Below are positions 25,281 through 34,075 of a stretch of 64,000 bases of DNA, one piece after another. The notes beneath the pieces were generated by a model, which saw only the letters and a program-made list of their open reading frames with translations, ran no database searches and had not been told where the DNA came from. A program made the position numbers and the translations under genes. The first letter of the stretch is position 1, and each line of letters begins with the position of its first letter. Location of the stretch: the NCBI GenBank assembly GCA_963762615.1, contig CAVXLG010000012.1, positions 62,001 to 126,000 on the forward strand, read 5' to 3'. This DNA comes from PALSA-505 sp963762615 (lineage in GTDB: Bacteria > Actinomycetota > Actinomycetes > Streptosporangiales > Streptosporangiaceae).

Positions 25281-26441
25281 ATGACCATCACGCCACCTGC
25301 CCACCGCACACCGGCCCGGTGGCGGGCCAAGGCCGCGGTACTCGCCGCCACCGCCATCGCCGCCGTCGGAGCGGCCGCCGTCCCGGCCGTCGCCGCCACC
25401 GCCCCCCCGGCTACCGCGGTCCTGTCCGGGCCAGCGATCCACGAAGAGCGGCAACTGAGCCAGAGCATCCCGGACGCCACCGGCACCGTGCACACCGCCG
25501 CGACCAGCGCACCGGTGAAGGCGCTGCCCGCCCGCTACCGCTACCAGACCATCACCGTGCCCGGCTACCCGAGCGCGTACGTCAACGGGATCAGCGACTC
25601 CGGCGGCTACGCCGGCGAGGCCTGCAAGGACCGCAACTGCACCAAGGTGGCGCTGTTTGTGGCCAGCGCTGCGGGCAAGATCACCTTCTACACCCTCCCG
25701 TTCGCCAACTACTCCCCGACCGGGCCGTTCAACACCACCGCGACCGGGATGGACAATGTCGGCGCCGTGGTCGGTGCCTACACCGACGCCAAGGGCGGGC
25801 TGCACGGGTTCGTGCGCAGCGCTCGCGGCGTGCTCACCCAGATCAACGACCCGCGGGCCGCCGCCGGCGGCACCGTCGCCGATGGGATCAGCCCCGACGG
25901 CTCGGTCATCGTCGGCTTCTACGCTGGCAAGGCCGGGGTGCTGCACGGCTTCCTGCTCCACAACGGCGCCTTTACCACCTATGACGTGCCCGGCGCCTCC
26001 GGCACCGTAGTCGCCTTCGCCACCCACGGCCAGTTCGGCGGCTCCTACTTTGCCGCCGACGGCCTGTCCCGGGGCTTTTATGTGACCCACGGCAGGCTAC
26101 ACACCCTCAGCGCCCCGGCGCAGCCCGGCGCGCGGCACCCGGCCCTCACCGTTTCCGCCGTGGACGCCACGGGCACGCTGTTCGGGTACGTGACCTCAGC
26201 CAACATGCCCGGCTACGGGATCGCCTACGCCCACGGCAGGTACACCACGTTCCGGGACCCGCACAAGGCCGGCACCGGCCCGCAAGCGGGCACGGTCATC
26301 TACAGCGCCAATTCCGACGGGGTGGTGGCCGGCGCCTACACGTACACGAACGGCACCGCCACGCAGTTCCCTTACGCTAAAGGCTTCATCGCCCGCCCAG
26401 AGGGCTCCTCTCACCGCGCGCGGGGACCGCGGCGAGCCTGA
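25281..26441 (+). CDS. Secreted HAF-repeat protein
   Basis: A 386-residue exoprotein. Residues 1-45 are a signal peptide (RWRAKAAVLAATAIAAVGAA, AVPAVAA). The mature part has about six repeats of the HAF type, each with a GxxDxGxxVGxY core followed by HGFV or HGFLL: VNGISDSGGYAGEA, ATGMDNVGAVVGAYTD with LHGFVRS, ADGISPDGSVIVGFYAG with LHGFLLH, and SANSDGVVAGAYTY. Such repeats form beta-propeller-like extracellular proteins of unknown role. AAGGGAAAGGA precedes the ATG. Its C-terminus is basic (SHRARGPRRA) and may lie beyond the fold. Confidence 0.82.
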   Translation: MTITPPAHRTPARWRAKAAVLAATAIAAVGAAAVPAVAATAPPATAVLSGPAIHEERQLSQSIPDATGTVHTAATSAPVKALPARYRYQTITVPGYPSAYVNGISDSGGYAGEACKDRNCTKVALFVASAAGKITFYTLPFANYSPTGPFNTTATGMDNVGAVVGAYTDAKGGLHGFVRSARGVLTQINDPRAAAGGTVADGISPDGSVIVGFYAGKAGVLHGFLLHNGAFTTYDVPGASGTVVAFATHGQFGGSYFAADGLSRGFYVTHGRLHTLSAPAQPGARHPALTVSAVDATGTLFGYVTSANMPGYGIAYAHGRYTTFRDPHKAGTGPQAGTVIYSANSDGVVAGAYTYTNGTATQFPYAKGFIARPEGSSHRARGPRRA

Positions 26442-26459
26442 CTCCCCGCTCAGCCGGGC

Positions 26460-26481
26460 ACCGGCTCCGGCCGCCGGTCTT
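26460..26481 (+). terminator. Weak hairpin after the HAF-repeat gene
   Basis: ACCGGC and GCCGGT form a 6-bp stem with a 7-base loop followed by CTTT. The interval from here to 26850 holds no gene; an AT-richer patch near 26700-26765 may contain the promoter of the binding-protein gene. Confidence 0.35.
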
Positions 26482-26850
26482 TATGTCAGCAGTCCCGGGA
26501 CCGGAGGCTGATCGGCGAGCAGGCTCCATCTATATTCTTCCGGATCAGGAGGTCCCCAGTCCAATTAGGGCATGGAATGGTACTTGATGACGCGGCACCC
26601 CGGCTGGGCGAGCGCGTGAGGGCCTTGCCAATACAATCCCGCATGTGGACTGTGGTGCGCAGACGGCCGAAGTTCGTCCTGAGGCGCGCCGAGTAAGATC
26701 TGCTGCCTTCCCAAACTATGAATGTTGTGGGAATATTGCCGCGACGGCTAGTTCAATATTCATTGATCGCGTCAGTCCGGCCCATTTTGGCGGGCTTATG
26801 CCACGCTGCGGGTCCGCTGCACGAAGTTGGTCACGAAGGGGGCGGCCGCG

Positions 26851-28803
26851 GTGAGTCAACCGCGGACAGCCCGAGCACGAGAGCCCGGTATGAAGGCCGA
26901 CTTGAAGGGTGCACGATCGCGTGGGAAGCCGGCGGGCATCTCGCGCCGCCCGGCAACCCTGGCGGTCTGCGCCGTAGTCATGGCCATAGGCCTTGCCGCC
27001 TGCTCCAAGGCCGCCCCCAGCGGATCGGTCTCCTCCATCTCCGGCGCGTTCGGCTTGGTGCCGCCGGCCAGCGGAACGCCCCACGCCGGCACGATCACCT
27101 GGGCGGAGGCACCCGGTGCCGCGCCCACGTGGATCTTCCCGGTAACGCCGGGCGCCGACCTGTCGATCCAGACGCTGGCCAGCTTCCAGTTCGAGATGTG
27201 GCGGCCGCTGTACTGGTTCGGAAACGGGGTCAGCCCGACCGAGGTGCCGTCCATGAGCCTGGCCTACGCGCCGGTGTACTCCAATGGCGACAAGACCGTG
27301 ACGATCCGGATGAAGACCAGCTACCAGTGGTCCGACGGCCAGCCGATTGCCGCCAAGGACGCGCTGTTCTACATCGACGAGGTGCGGGCCGCAGTGAAGG
27401 AGAGCGGGGCGAACTGGGGGGCCTACGCCCCGGACATCGGGATCCCCGACCAGGTGGTCAGCGCCAGCACCCCCAACGCCACGACGCTGGTGCTCCACCT
27501 GAACAAGCCGGTCAACCCGCAGTGGTTCACCGACGACGAGGCCTCTTACATCCTGCCGATGCCGGTGCACGCCTGGGCGAAGGACACGCCGAACGGGCCG
27601 GTCCTGGACTTCACCAACCCGGCGAATGCCAAGAAGATCTACGACTTTTTGGCCAAGCAGTCCGGCTCCACCGGCACCTACGCGACCAACCCGCTGTGGC
27701 AGGTCGTCGACGGCCCATACCGGCTGACCGCGTTCAACAACACCACCGGCGCCTACACCATGGTGCCGAATCCAAAATACGGTGGCCCGCATTCGGCCAA
27801 GGTGCCGAGCCTGCAGGCGATCCCGTACACCTCCGACACCGCCGAGTTCAACGCGGTCCTGTCGAAGGGCATCGACATCGGCTACATGCCGCTGACCGAC
27901 GTGCCGCAGCTGGCCGCGGTCAAGGCGGCCGGGTATCACGTCTTTGGCTACCCCGCCTGGGGATCCGCCGGGGCGGACTACAACTTCGCCGACAAGACCG
28001 GCGACTTCAACAACATCATCAACCAGCTCTACATCCGGCAGGCCCTCGCGCACCTGGAGAATGAGCAGGGCTACATCAAGGCCTTCTTCCACGGCGTCGG
28101 CGGCCTGGCGTACGGGCCGATTCCCTCGGTGCCCATCTCGCCCTACGCACCGGCGGACGCGCTGAAGGACCCGTACCCCTACAGCATCCGCGCCGCGGCC
28201 AGCCTGGTGAGGTCGCACGGCTGGCATGTGGTGCCCGGCGGCACGACCACCTGCGCGAAGGCGGGCACCGGCACGGGCGAGTGCGGCGCTGGGATCCCGG
28301 CCGGGACCAAGCTGGCGTTCAACGTGATCTACGCCAACGATCCGGTCATCTTCGGCGAGGAGTTGACCGCCTGGGCGTCGGACGCGAAGAAGGTCGGCAT
28401 CACCATCGCACTGCAGGGCGGCACGTTCAACCACGTCATCACCGTGGCCAACGACCCGGGCTCGCCGAAGACGATCAACCAGTGGGCGGTGGTCGGGTAC
28501 GGCGGCTTTTTCCTCCCGAACTACCCGACGACCTTGGGCATCTTCAGCACCGGTGGGTCCTCCAACGCCGGGTTCTACAGCAATCCTCAGGCGGACAAGC
28601 TGATCACGGCGTCAGTCACCAGCGACAACCCCAACGCGGTCAAGGAGGAGGCGTCCTACCTCACCCAGGAGCAGCCCAGCCTGTTCCAGCCCAACATCGA
28701 CTTCATCGCCGTGTGGAAGGACAACGTCTCCGGCCAGCCGGCCGCGTTCAAGGCGATGACTCAGTACAGCCTCAACACCGAGCTGATGTACCTCACCAAC
28801 TGA
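26851..28803 (+). CDS. Peptide/oligosaccharide ABC transporter substrate-binding lipoprotein (family 5)
   Basis: A 650-residue solute-binding protein of the OppA/DppA family (SBP_bac_5). The lipoprotein signal is TLAVCAVVMAIGLAACSKA (lipobox LAAC), so the mature protein should be membrane-anchored outside the cell. Family blocks include YQWSDGQPIAAKDALFYID, PNATTLVLHLNKPVNPQWFT, and NQLYIRQALAHLENEQGYIK. The GTG at 26851 follows AAGGGGG by eight bases; ATG 26890 is possible. No permease or ATPase genes of the matching class lie next to it, so it is an orphan that must use an importer encoded elsewhere or act as a sensor. Confidence 0.88.
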   Translation: MSQPRTARAREPGMKADLKGARSRGKPAGISRRPATLAVCAVVMAIGLAACSKAAPSGSVSSISGAFGLVPPASGTPHAGTITWAEAPGAAPTWIFPVTPGADLSIQTLASFQFEMWRPLYWFGNGVSPTEVPSMSLAYAPVYSNGDKTVTIRMKTSYQWSDGQPIAAKDALFYIDEVRAAVKESGANWGAYAPDIGIPDQVVSASTPNATTLVLHLNKPVNPQWFTDDEASYILPMPVHAWAKDTPNGPVLDFTNPANAKKIYDFLAKQSGSTGTYATNPLWQVVDGPYRLTAFNNTTGAYTMVPNPKYGGPHSAKVPSLQAIPYTSDTAEFNAVLSKGIDIGYMPLTDVPQLAAVKAAGYHVFGYPAWGSAGADYNFADKTGDFNNIINQLYIRQALAHLENEQGYIKAFFHGVGGLAYGPIPSVPISPYAPADALKDPYPYSIRAAASLVRSHGWHVVPGGTTTCAKAGTGTGECGAGIPAGTKLAFNVIYANDPVIFGEELTAWASDAKKVGITIALQGGTFNHVITVANDPGSPKTINQWAVVGYGGFFLPNYPTTLGIFSTGGSSNAGFYSNPQADKLITASVTSDNPNAVKEEASYLTQEQPSLFQPNIDFIAVWKDNVSGQPAAFKAMTQYSLNTELMYLTN

Positions 28804-28936
28804 CCGGCCCGCTGGAGGGGCAGGCGGGGGGATCGGCCACCGAACTCGGTCTACGCGGCGACCTTCGCCTACTCATTGGTCACTGCCTGCAGCGGGGGGC
28901 CGGGGTCCTGGGTATGGCGACGCGCCCTGACCGCCA

Positions 28937-29766
28937 TCATGCGTCCCGGCGGTCCAGTAGCGTCCAGGCGATGGCGTACACGATGGCGACGAACAGGCAC
29001 ATCACGCCGAAGCCGGGCCAGGGCCGGAGGGTGTGGGCGGAGTGGTGGACGCTGGTGCGCCGGCTCCCGGCCTGGGTCGGCCAGAACTCGGTGACCGGGT
29101 TCCGCCACGAGTCCGGCAGCGCCTGGGCGATCACGGGGAGGACGAGCGCGACGGCCATCATGCAGGCGATGGCGGCGGCCGGGTGCCGGAGCAAGGTCCC
29201 CGCGGCGACGCTGAGCACCGCCAGGGCGGTCAGGTACAGCCCTGCTCCCAGCACCGCCCGGGCTACCCCGGGATCGCCGAGCGCCGCGTGGGGGGCATGA
29301 CCGCTGATGAGGGCCTGGCCCACGAAGAACGCCGCGAAGCTGGTGACCTCGCCCACGACGAAGGTCACCGCGGCGAAGACCAGCGACTTGGCTGCCAGTA
29401 CCCGGCCTCGCTTCGGGACGGCGATCAGGCTGGTGCGGATCATCCCGGACGAGTACTCGGAGCTGATGCAGAGCACCCCGAGCACGGCGATGGCCAGCTG
29501 GGCGATGGCTATCCCCGTCAGGCTGACCCCAGCCGGGTCCCAGCTCAGCTTGCCGGAGACGCTGCTCTTGGCGTAGCCGTGGGCGGCGGCCGCGCTGATG
29601 GCGGCCCCCAGGGCGATGCCGAGCACGACGGTCGCGGTCAGCGCCCAGAAGGTGACCGGACCGAACGGAGCTTGGTCCACTCCGAGCGCAGCGCGTCGCC
29701 GAAGGTGGATGCGCGGAAGGCCGCCCGGTGGTCCGGGCCGGTGCGGGCGATCGTGGCGCCGGTCAT
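28937..29766 (-). CDS. ABC-2 type permease, frameshifted near the N-terminus
   Basis: The membrane component of the MerR-ABC operon. Six helices are seen (for example FWALTATVVLGIALGAAISA and AIACMMAVALVLPVIAQAL) and a cytoplasmic EYSSGMIRTSL motif typical of ABC-2 permeases. The start at 29766 overlaps the ATPase stop as ATGA and reads MTGATIARTGPDHRAAFRAS, then EWTKLRSVRS. At about 29653 one base is missing, and the continuation FWALTATVV is in another frame, which is open alone from 29680. As written the protein is interrupted after 40 residues. A true deletion or a sequencing slip are both possible. Confidence 0.75.
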
Positions 29767-30728
29767 CGGGTCGCCCGGGCCGCCTGGTATTCCACGCTGT
29801 CTCGGGTCAGTTCCATGAACGCCTCCTCTAGCGAGGCCCGGACGGGGATGAGCTCGGACAGGGCGATGCCGTGGGCGGCGGCCAGCCTTCCCACCTCGGC
29901 GCTGTCCATCCCGATGATCTCGATGACGTCGGGGCCGGTCCCGGCGTCCGGGCCGGCCACGGGTGCGGCCGCCGCCGGGGAGGTGCTCCCGGCCCGGACG
30001 GTGGCACGGGCCTGGCGGCAGCGGGCGGCCAGCTCGGCCGCCTGGGGGCTGCGGACGTGTACCGACTGCCGGGAACTGGACCGCACGAACTCGTCCGTGC
30101 TGGTATCGGCGATCAGCCGGCCCTTGCCGATCACCAGCAGGTGGTCGGCGGTCAGGGCCATCTCGCTCATCAGATGGCTAGAGACCAGCACGGTGCGGCC
30201 CTCGGCGGCCAGCGCCCGCATCAGGGTCCGGACCCAGTGGATGCCGTCGGGGTCCAGGCCGTTCACCGGTTCGTCGAAGATGAGCACGGCCGGGTCCCCC
30301 AGGAGCGCCGAGGCGATGCCGAGCCGCTGGCCCATGCCCAGCGAGAAGCCCTTCACCCGGCGCCTGGCCACGCCCTCCAGACCGACGATGCGGAGCACCT
30401 CGTCCACCCGGCTGCGGGGGATGCCGTTGCTCTGGGCCAGGCACAGCAGGTGGTCGCGGGCCCGGCGGCCACCATGCAGCGCCTTGGCGTCGAGAAGGGC
30501 GCCCACCTCGCGCATCGGCGCCGGCAGGTCGCGGTAGCTGCGGCCGCCTACGGTTACCGAGCCCTGCGTCGGCGCGTCGAGGCCCAGGATCATCCGCATG
30601 GTCGTGGTCTTCCCGGCGCCGTTCGGCCCGAGGAAGCCGGTGACCACGCCGGGCCGGATGGAGAAAGACAGGCCGTCGACGGCCACGGTGGAGCCGTAGC
30701 GCTTGACCAGGTCGTGGGCTTCGATCAT
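29763..30728 (-). CDS. ABC transporter ATP-binding protein
   Basis: A 321-residue ATPase of the drug/bacteriocin ABC-2 class. Walker A GPNGAGKTTTM is at about residues 34-44, the signature FSLGMGQRLG replaces LSGGQ, Walker B VLIFDEPVNGLDP is near 150, and the H-loop is VSSHLMSEM. A C-terminal extension of 90 residues with an Ala/Pro linker follows the usual pattern for BcrA-like exporters. It overlaps MerR upstream and the permease downstream, each by ATGA, so the three genes are translated together. A role in export of the compound sensed by MerR is inferred. Confidence 0.9.
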   Translation of the reverse strand: MIEAHDLVKRYGSTVAVDGLSFSIRPGVVTGFLGPNGAGKTTTMRMILGLDAPTQGSVTVGGRSYRDLPAPMREVGALLDAKALHGGRRARDHLLCLAQSNGIPRSRVDEVLRIVGLEGVARRRVKGFSLGMGQRLGIASALLGDPAVLIFDEPVNGLDPDGIHWVRTLMRALAAEGRTVLVSSHLMSEMALTADHLLVIGKGRLIADTSTDEFVRSSSRQSVHVRSPQAAELAARCRQARATVRAGSTSPAAAAPVAGPDAGTGPDVIEIIGMDSAEVGRLAAAHGIALSELIPVRASLEEAFMELTRDSVEYQAARATR

Positions 30729-31594
30729 CGGTCTACGGCGAACGCGACGGCGACGTCGCAGTCGGGGACACTCGTCTCGGTGACGGGCCCGGTCGCGAGA
30801 TAGGTCATGCGCAGGCCGAGGTCTTCGGGCGTGAGGGCAAGACGCTCACCCTCGTGCTCCTGCTCCTGCTCCTGCCCCCAGGCCTGCAGTGACTCCATAG
30901 CGAGCTGAAAGTGCACCGCTGATGTCCCACCCGGGCCAACTGGCAGCGCGACGAACGCCTCCCGGTGCGCCGGCTCGGTTCGCAACCTCAGCTCGGGATA
31001 GTGCTCGGCGAGGGCATGTGCCTCCGCCTGCGGAACCGGCCTGCACCATTCGATCGGGCCGTCGCTGTCAGCGCTCACCTGGCCCCAGTAGATGCAGAAG
31101 ACCGCGCCTGCTCGTCCTTCGATCTTCGGCAGCGGGCGCTCGCGCAGGATCGCGATGAACTCCTTGCCGAACGCCCACGCCCCCTGCTCGTCAACGTTGC
31201 GCTTCAGGCAGAGCAGGCTCCGCTCGGGCATCTCCCGCGTGGCGACTTCGTACATGACAGGCCTCTTTCCGCTCAATCGGCTGACGAGATAGTCGGCCAG
31301 ATCGCGCCGCGCGTCGTGTGCCGCTTCGGCGTCGCGCCAGTGTTCGGCGATGCGCGCCGCCGCATCGGCCGGATCGCACGCGAGCAGCTCCTTGACCGCC
31401 GCGAGCGGCAACTGCAACTGGCGCAGCATCACGACAAGGCGTGCCTCGTCGAGCTGGGCTGTGTCGTAGTAGCGATAGCCAGACGCCTGATCGACGCGCG
31501 CGGGCACCAGTACCCCGCGTTCGTCGTAGAGGCGGAGTGCCTTCAGTGAAAGGCGGGACCGTCGAGCGAACTCCCCGATGCTGATCTCTTTCAC
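30725..31594 (-). CDS. MerR-family regulator with GyrI-like effector domain
   Basis: A 289-residue regulator. The MerR winged helix is at residues 1-75 (ISIGEFARRSRLSLKALRLY, YDERGVLVPARVD, SGYRYYDTAQLDEARLVVML), followed by a helical linker and a GyrI/BmrR-like domain (about 120-275) suited to binding hydrophobic drugs. The GTG at 31594 follows GAGGGAG by six bases. It is the first gene of the operon, coupled to the ABC ATPase by ATGA. Like BmrR and TipAL it probably activates the exporter when a ligand binds. Confidence 0.9.
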   Translation of the reverse strand: MKEISIGEFARRSRLSLKALRLYDERGVLVPARVDQASGYRYYDTAQLDEARLVVMLRQLQLPLAAVKELLACDPADAAARIAEHWRDAEAAHDARRDLADYLVSRLSGKRPVMYEVATREMPERSLLCLKRNVDEQGAWAFGKEFIAILRERPLPKIEGRAGAVFCIYWGQVSADSDGPIEWCRPVPQAEAHALAEHYPELRLRTEPAHREAFVALPVGPGGTSAVHFQLAMESLQAWGQEQEQEHEGERLALTPEDLGLRMTYLATGPVTETSVPDCDVAVAFAVDR

Positions 31595-31830
31595 GCTGAC
31601 TCCCTCGTCGCCGGTCCGATCCGGCCCGGCAAGATGAGTGTGCCGGCTCCCCCAAGGTGAGAGTCAAGGCTGCCGGCCGCCAGCCATCTCCCGGTAGCGG
31701 ACGGGGGTTCTGCAACGGCGGGAACGCTACGCCCAGCGACGTTCCGGGACGCTCAACTCACGCCAGCGGTGGCGAGGCCGGGCTTCGGGTGGGCCGGGAC
31801 CTGCCACCCCCCGGGCGCGCCGGTCAGCTC

Positions 31831-31938
31831 GCCAAGGCCACCCGGGCCCGCGGCCTCGCTATTGAAGGCCGTCGAGCATGAGGCGCTGCTGGCCGTGATG
31901 GCCGAGCGGGCCGGCGTCGCGGTGTCACCGGCCCCGGA
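31831..31938 (+). pseudogene. Possible kinase-like/lysyl-PG synthase remnant
   Basis: Two adjoining frames read LAKATRARGLAIE and then AVEHEALLAVMAERAGVAVS. The second block resembles the EVEHEAFLTLLAGQAGV stretch that I associate with the kinase-like part of actinobacterial lysylphosphatidylglycerol-synthase-TM proteins. Only about 35 residues remain. The 345-base interval 31595-31939 has nothing else. Confidence 0.3.
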
Positions 31939-31939
31939 A

Positions 31940-32704
31940 TTACCGCCCGGGCAGCAGCACGCTCAGGCAGGTGACGCAGCCTTCGAGTTTCTCGAACTCG
32001 CTGATGTCCACCACGACCGGGGTGAAGCCCATGTCGTCCAGCAGTTCAGCGGTGCGGGGAGCGGACGCGGCGACCAGCACCCGGTCCCCGCCCAGCGGGA
32101 CGACATGGCAACCGCCCTCCTCCTCCACCGGGCGGACCGCCGGGAACAGCCCGGCAGGCACCAGCTGCGGCAGCAGCAGGAACGTCCCATCGGCCAGCGC
32201 GGTCACCGCGGACTTCAGATGCAGCACGTTCCCTAGCGGGACGGCGATCACTGCGCGGCCCAGCGGGGCCAGCAGCGCGCGCAGCTGGCGGATGCCCGCG
32301 CCGTTGGTCCGCCGGCCGCGTCCCACGTACACGGTGTGGCCGACCTGCAGCACATCGCCGCCGTCCAGAGTCCCTGGCTGCTGGATCTGCGCGGTGCGCA
32401 GGCCCAGCGACCGGACCATCTCGGCTACGCCGGCCACCTCGGCCCGGCGGGCCGGCGCGCCCGGGCGGGCCAGCACCGCCAGGTCCTCGCAGACCACCAC
32501 CGTATCTTCGATGAATACCGAATCCGGGCGGTCCTCGGCGACCGGCGCCTGCCGGATCACCCAGCCACAGGCCGCCAGCGCATCGGCGTACGCCGCGTGC
32601 TGGCCCCGGGCCAGGGCCACATCCACCGGGGTCCGGCTGATGTGGGTGACGATGCCCTCGGCCAGCCTGCTGCTGGGCGCGCGGACCAAGACCGTGCCGT
32701 TCAC
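31940..32704 (-). CDS. Dimethylargininase (DDAH-like amidinohydrolase)
   Basis: A 254-residue enzyme of the arginine-deiminase superfamily. It would hydrolyse dimethylarginine to citrulline and dimethylamine, or a related guanidino substrate. Family markers are ALAACGWVIRQAPVAEDRPD, DSVFIEDTVVV, GTLDGGDVLQVG, the catalytic His in NVLHLKSAVTAL and the nucleophilic Cys in LEGCVTCLSVLL at the C-terminus. The GTG at 32704 follows AAGGAG by six bases; codons upstream of it look untranslated. It stands alone, with an inverted repeat 21 bases ahead of the start. Confidence 0.88.
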   Translation of the reverse strand: MNGTVLVRAPSSRLAEGIVTHISRTPVDVALARGQHAAYADALAACGWVIRQAPVAEDRPDSVFIEDTVVVCEDLAVLARPGAPARRAEVAGVAEMVRSLGLRTAQIQQPGTLDGGDVLQVGHTVYVGRGRRTNGAGIRQLRALLAPLGRAVIAVPLGNVLHLKSAVTALADGTFLLLPQLVPAGLFPAVRPVEEEGGCHVVPLGGDRVLVAASAPRTAELLDDMGFTPVVVDISEFEKLEGCVTCLSVLLPGR

Positions 32705-32724
32705 CAATCGCTCCTTACCCGACC

Positions 32725-32746
32725 CCGTGCCGCACGCACGGCACGG
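32725..32746. promoter_or_regulatory. Inverted repeat upstream of the dimethylargininase gene
   Basis: CCGTGCC and GGCACGG, separated by eight bases, lie just upstream of the ribosome binding site. It may be a repressor site or a leader hairpin. The rest of 32747-33037 has no visible gene. Confidence 0.35.
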
Positions 32747-33037
32747 CTTCCTTCCTTTGATCACTTAGGAAGGTACGCCTGGCCTCCATCATGTCCCGCA
32801 TCCACAACTTCGTGTCATACCTGGGAAGGTCAGGCGCTTAAACCGAATCCAGGCTTTTCATCCGATCGCGCTGCTGGCAGCGCAGCCCCGAAGCTGCGCC
32901 GAGCCCGGCGGGAACAAGGCGGCCACGCTTCCTTGTCCTGATAGGCGCAAGCTCCCATGTGACCGCTCTTGCCCCGGGAAAAGGCTGATGTTGAGCTTTT
33001 CCGCCCTCAGATCTACCCTTCGGGCGAGGAGACTCGC

Positions 33038-33250
33038 ATGCACCTGCGATCTCGCGCGCTCTGCGTCACCTTATTCGTGCTAACGGCTGCGGTCCTCTCC
33101 GTAGGAGCGGTTCGTGCCCGTGATGACAGATCGACGGCGAGCGCCGCCACATTTATCAACTGGAATAGCTACCTCTTCGACACCAACCACACGTCGGCAA
33201 ACGAGGCAGCCACAGCCATCACGACGCGCAACGCCCCACGCCCGGCGTGA
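33038..33250 (+). pseudogene. N-terminal stub of a secreted PQQ-binding-like protein
   Basis: The frame has a strong GAGGAG box, an ATG and a clear signal peptide (ALCVTLFVLTAAVLSVGA), followed by INWNSYLFDTNHTSANEAAT and AITTRNAP. That matches the beginning of actinobacterial PQQ-binding-like beta-propeller exoproteins (WxxYLFDxxHTSxN, then TAITPxNAP). It then stops after 70 codons, with no propeller sequence in any frame downstream. It is a truncated exoprotein gene that would secrete a 45-residue peptide at most. Confidence 0.6.
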
Positions 33251-33604
33251 ATTGGCTAGCCCGTATTCACGCACCGGACAGAAGCGGCACGCCGACGTCG
33301 CGGGCCAAGCACGCGGACGCCTCAGGATAGAGGGGAACGCTCTGTCAACGGCAGAAGCGGACGTTCACCCCGAGGGCGCCAATGCATGAATCAGGCGGGT
33401 TCGCCGGCCAGGCGGCGGGGGTGCCGCCGCACGGGGATGTCGCCCCTTCGAGGAGCGAGCTCGGCCGGGCTCAGCAGCATCACCTGAGCACGTCGCTACG
33501 GGCCGTTCGGACGGGTCGGCGGGTCGGGCGAGTTTCAGCCGGCGGGGTTCACCGCGCGCCGGTCGTTCTGGCCAGCACGATCATGATGGTCGCGGCCACG
33601 TTGG
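33251..33604. other. Non-coding interval
   Basis: Nothing recognisable lies here. A 103-codon frame at 33382-33693 has no ribosome binding site and overlaps the sigma-factor tail. Confidence 0.4.
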
Positions 33605-34075
33605 CTAAGCGTCGCTGTCGGCGTTCTGACTCCACTGCAGGGTCCGGGGCAGGCCGAAGTGGGGGAACAGGCTGTTGTCGCCGAACCGGGTGATGGCGCT
33701 GATCTTGTGGTCGGCCAGGGTCAGCACGACGAGCCCGTTGGCGTGCGCGACTGGTGCGTGTACGTCGCGGAGGTAGTAGCCGAACGCGGGCTGACCGTTG
33801 GCGCGGGTCGGCACGAGCTTGACGGGCCGAGTGCCCCACCAGGTCCGGGTCAGGTAGAACTCCGCGATCGCGGTGTGACCCTGGTATTCCAGCGGCTCGG
33901 GCGGCATGGTCATCCACGCGTCGTCGGTGAGCAGGCCGACCAACTGCTCGATGTCAGCGGTCTCGAAGGCATCCACGAACCGGCTGACGATCTCTCGCTC
34001 GCGTGGCGAGCGCGGCGCGGGGGCGAGGTCACGGCCGGGAGAGGCGAGCCCGGCCGCCGAGCGTGGCGCGGGCAC
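33605..34075 (-). pseudogene. SnoaL-like C-terminal domain of the SigG-type factor, out of frame
   Basis: This frame holds the NTF2-like domain that normally ends TIGR02960/SigG-type sigma factors: SPREREIVSRFVDAFETAD, then GLLTDDAWMTMPPEPLEYQG, AIAEFYLTRTWWG and DHKISAITRFGDNSLFPHFG. It should be fused to the frame at 34029-34646. An extra base in the CCC run at 34049-34051 (plus strand) puts it one base out. No good start codon with a ribosome site precedes it, so it is probably not made alone. Confidence 0.65.
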
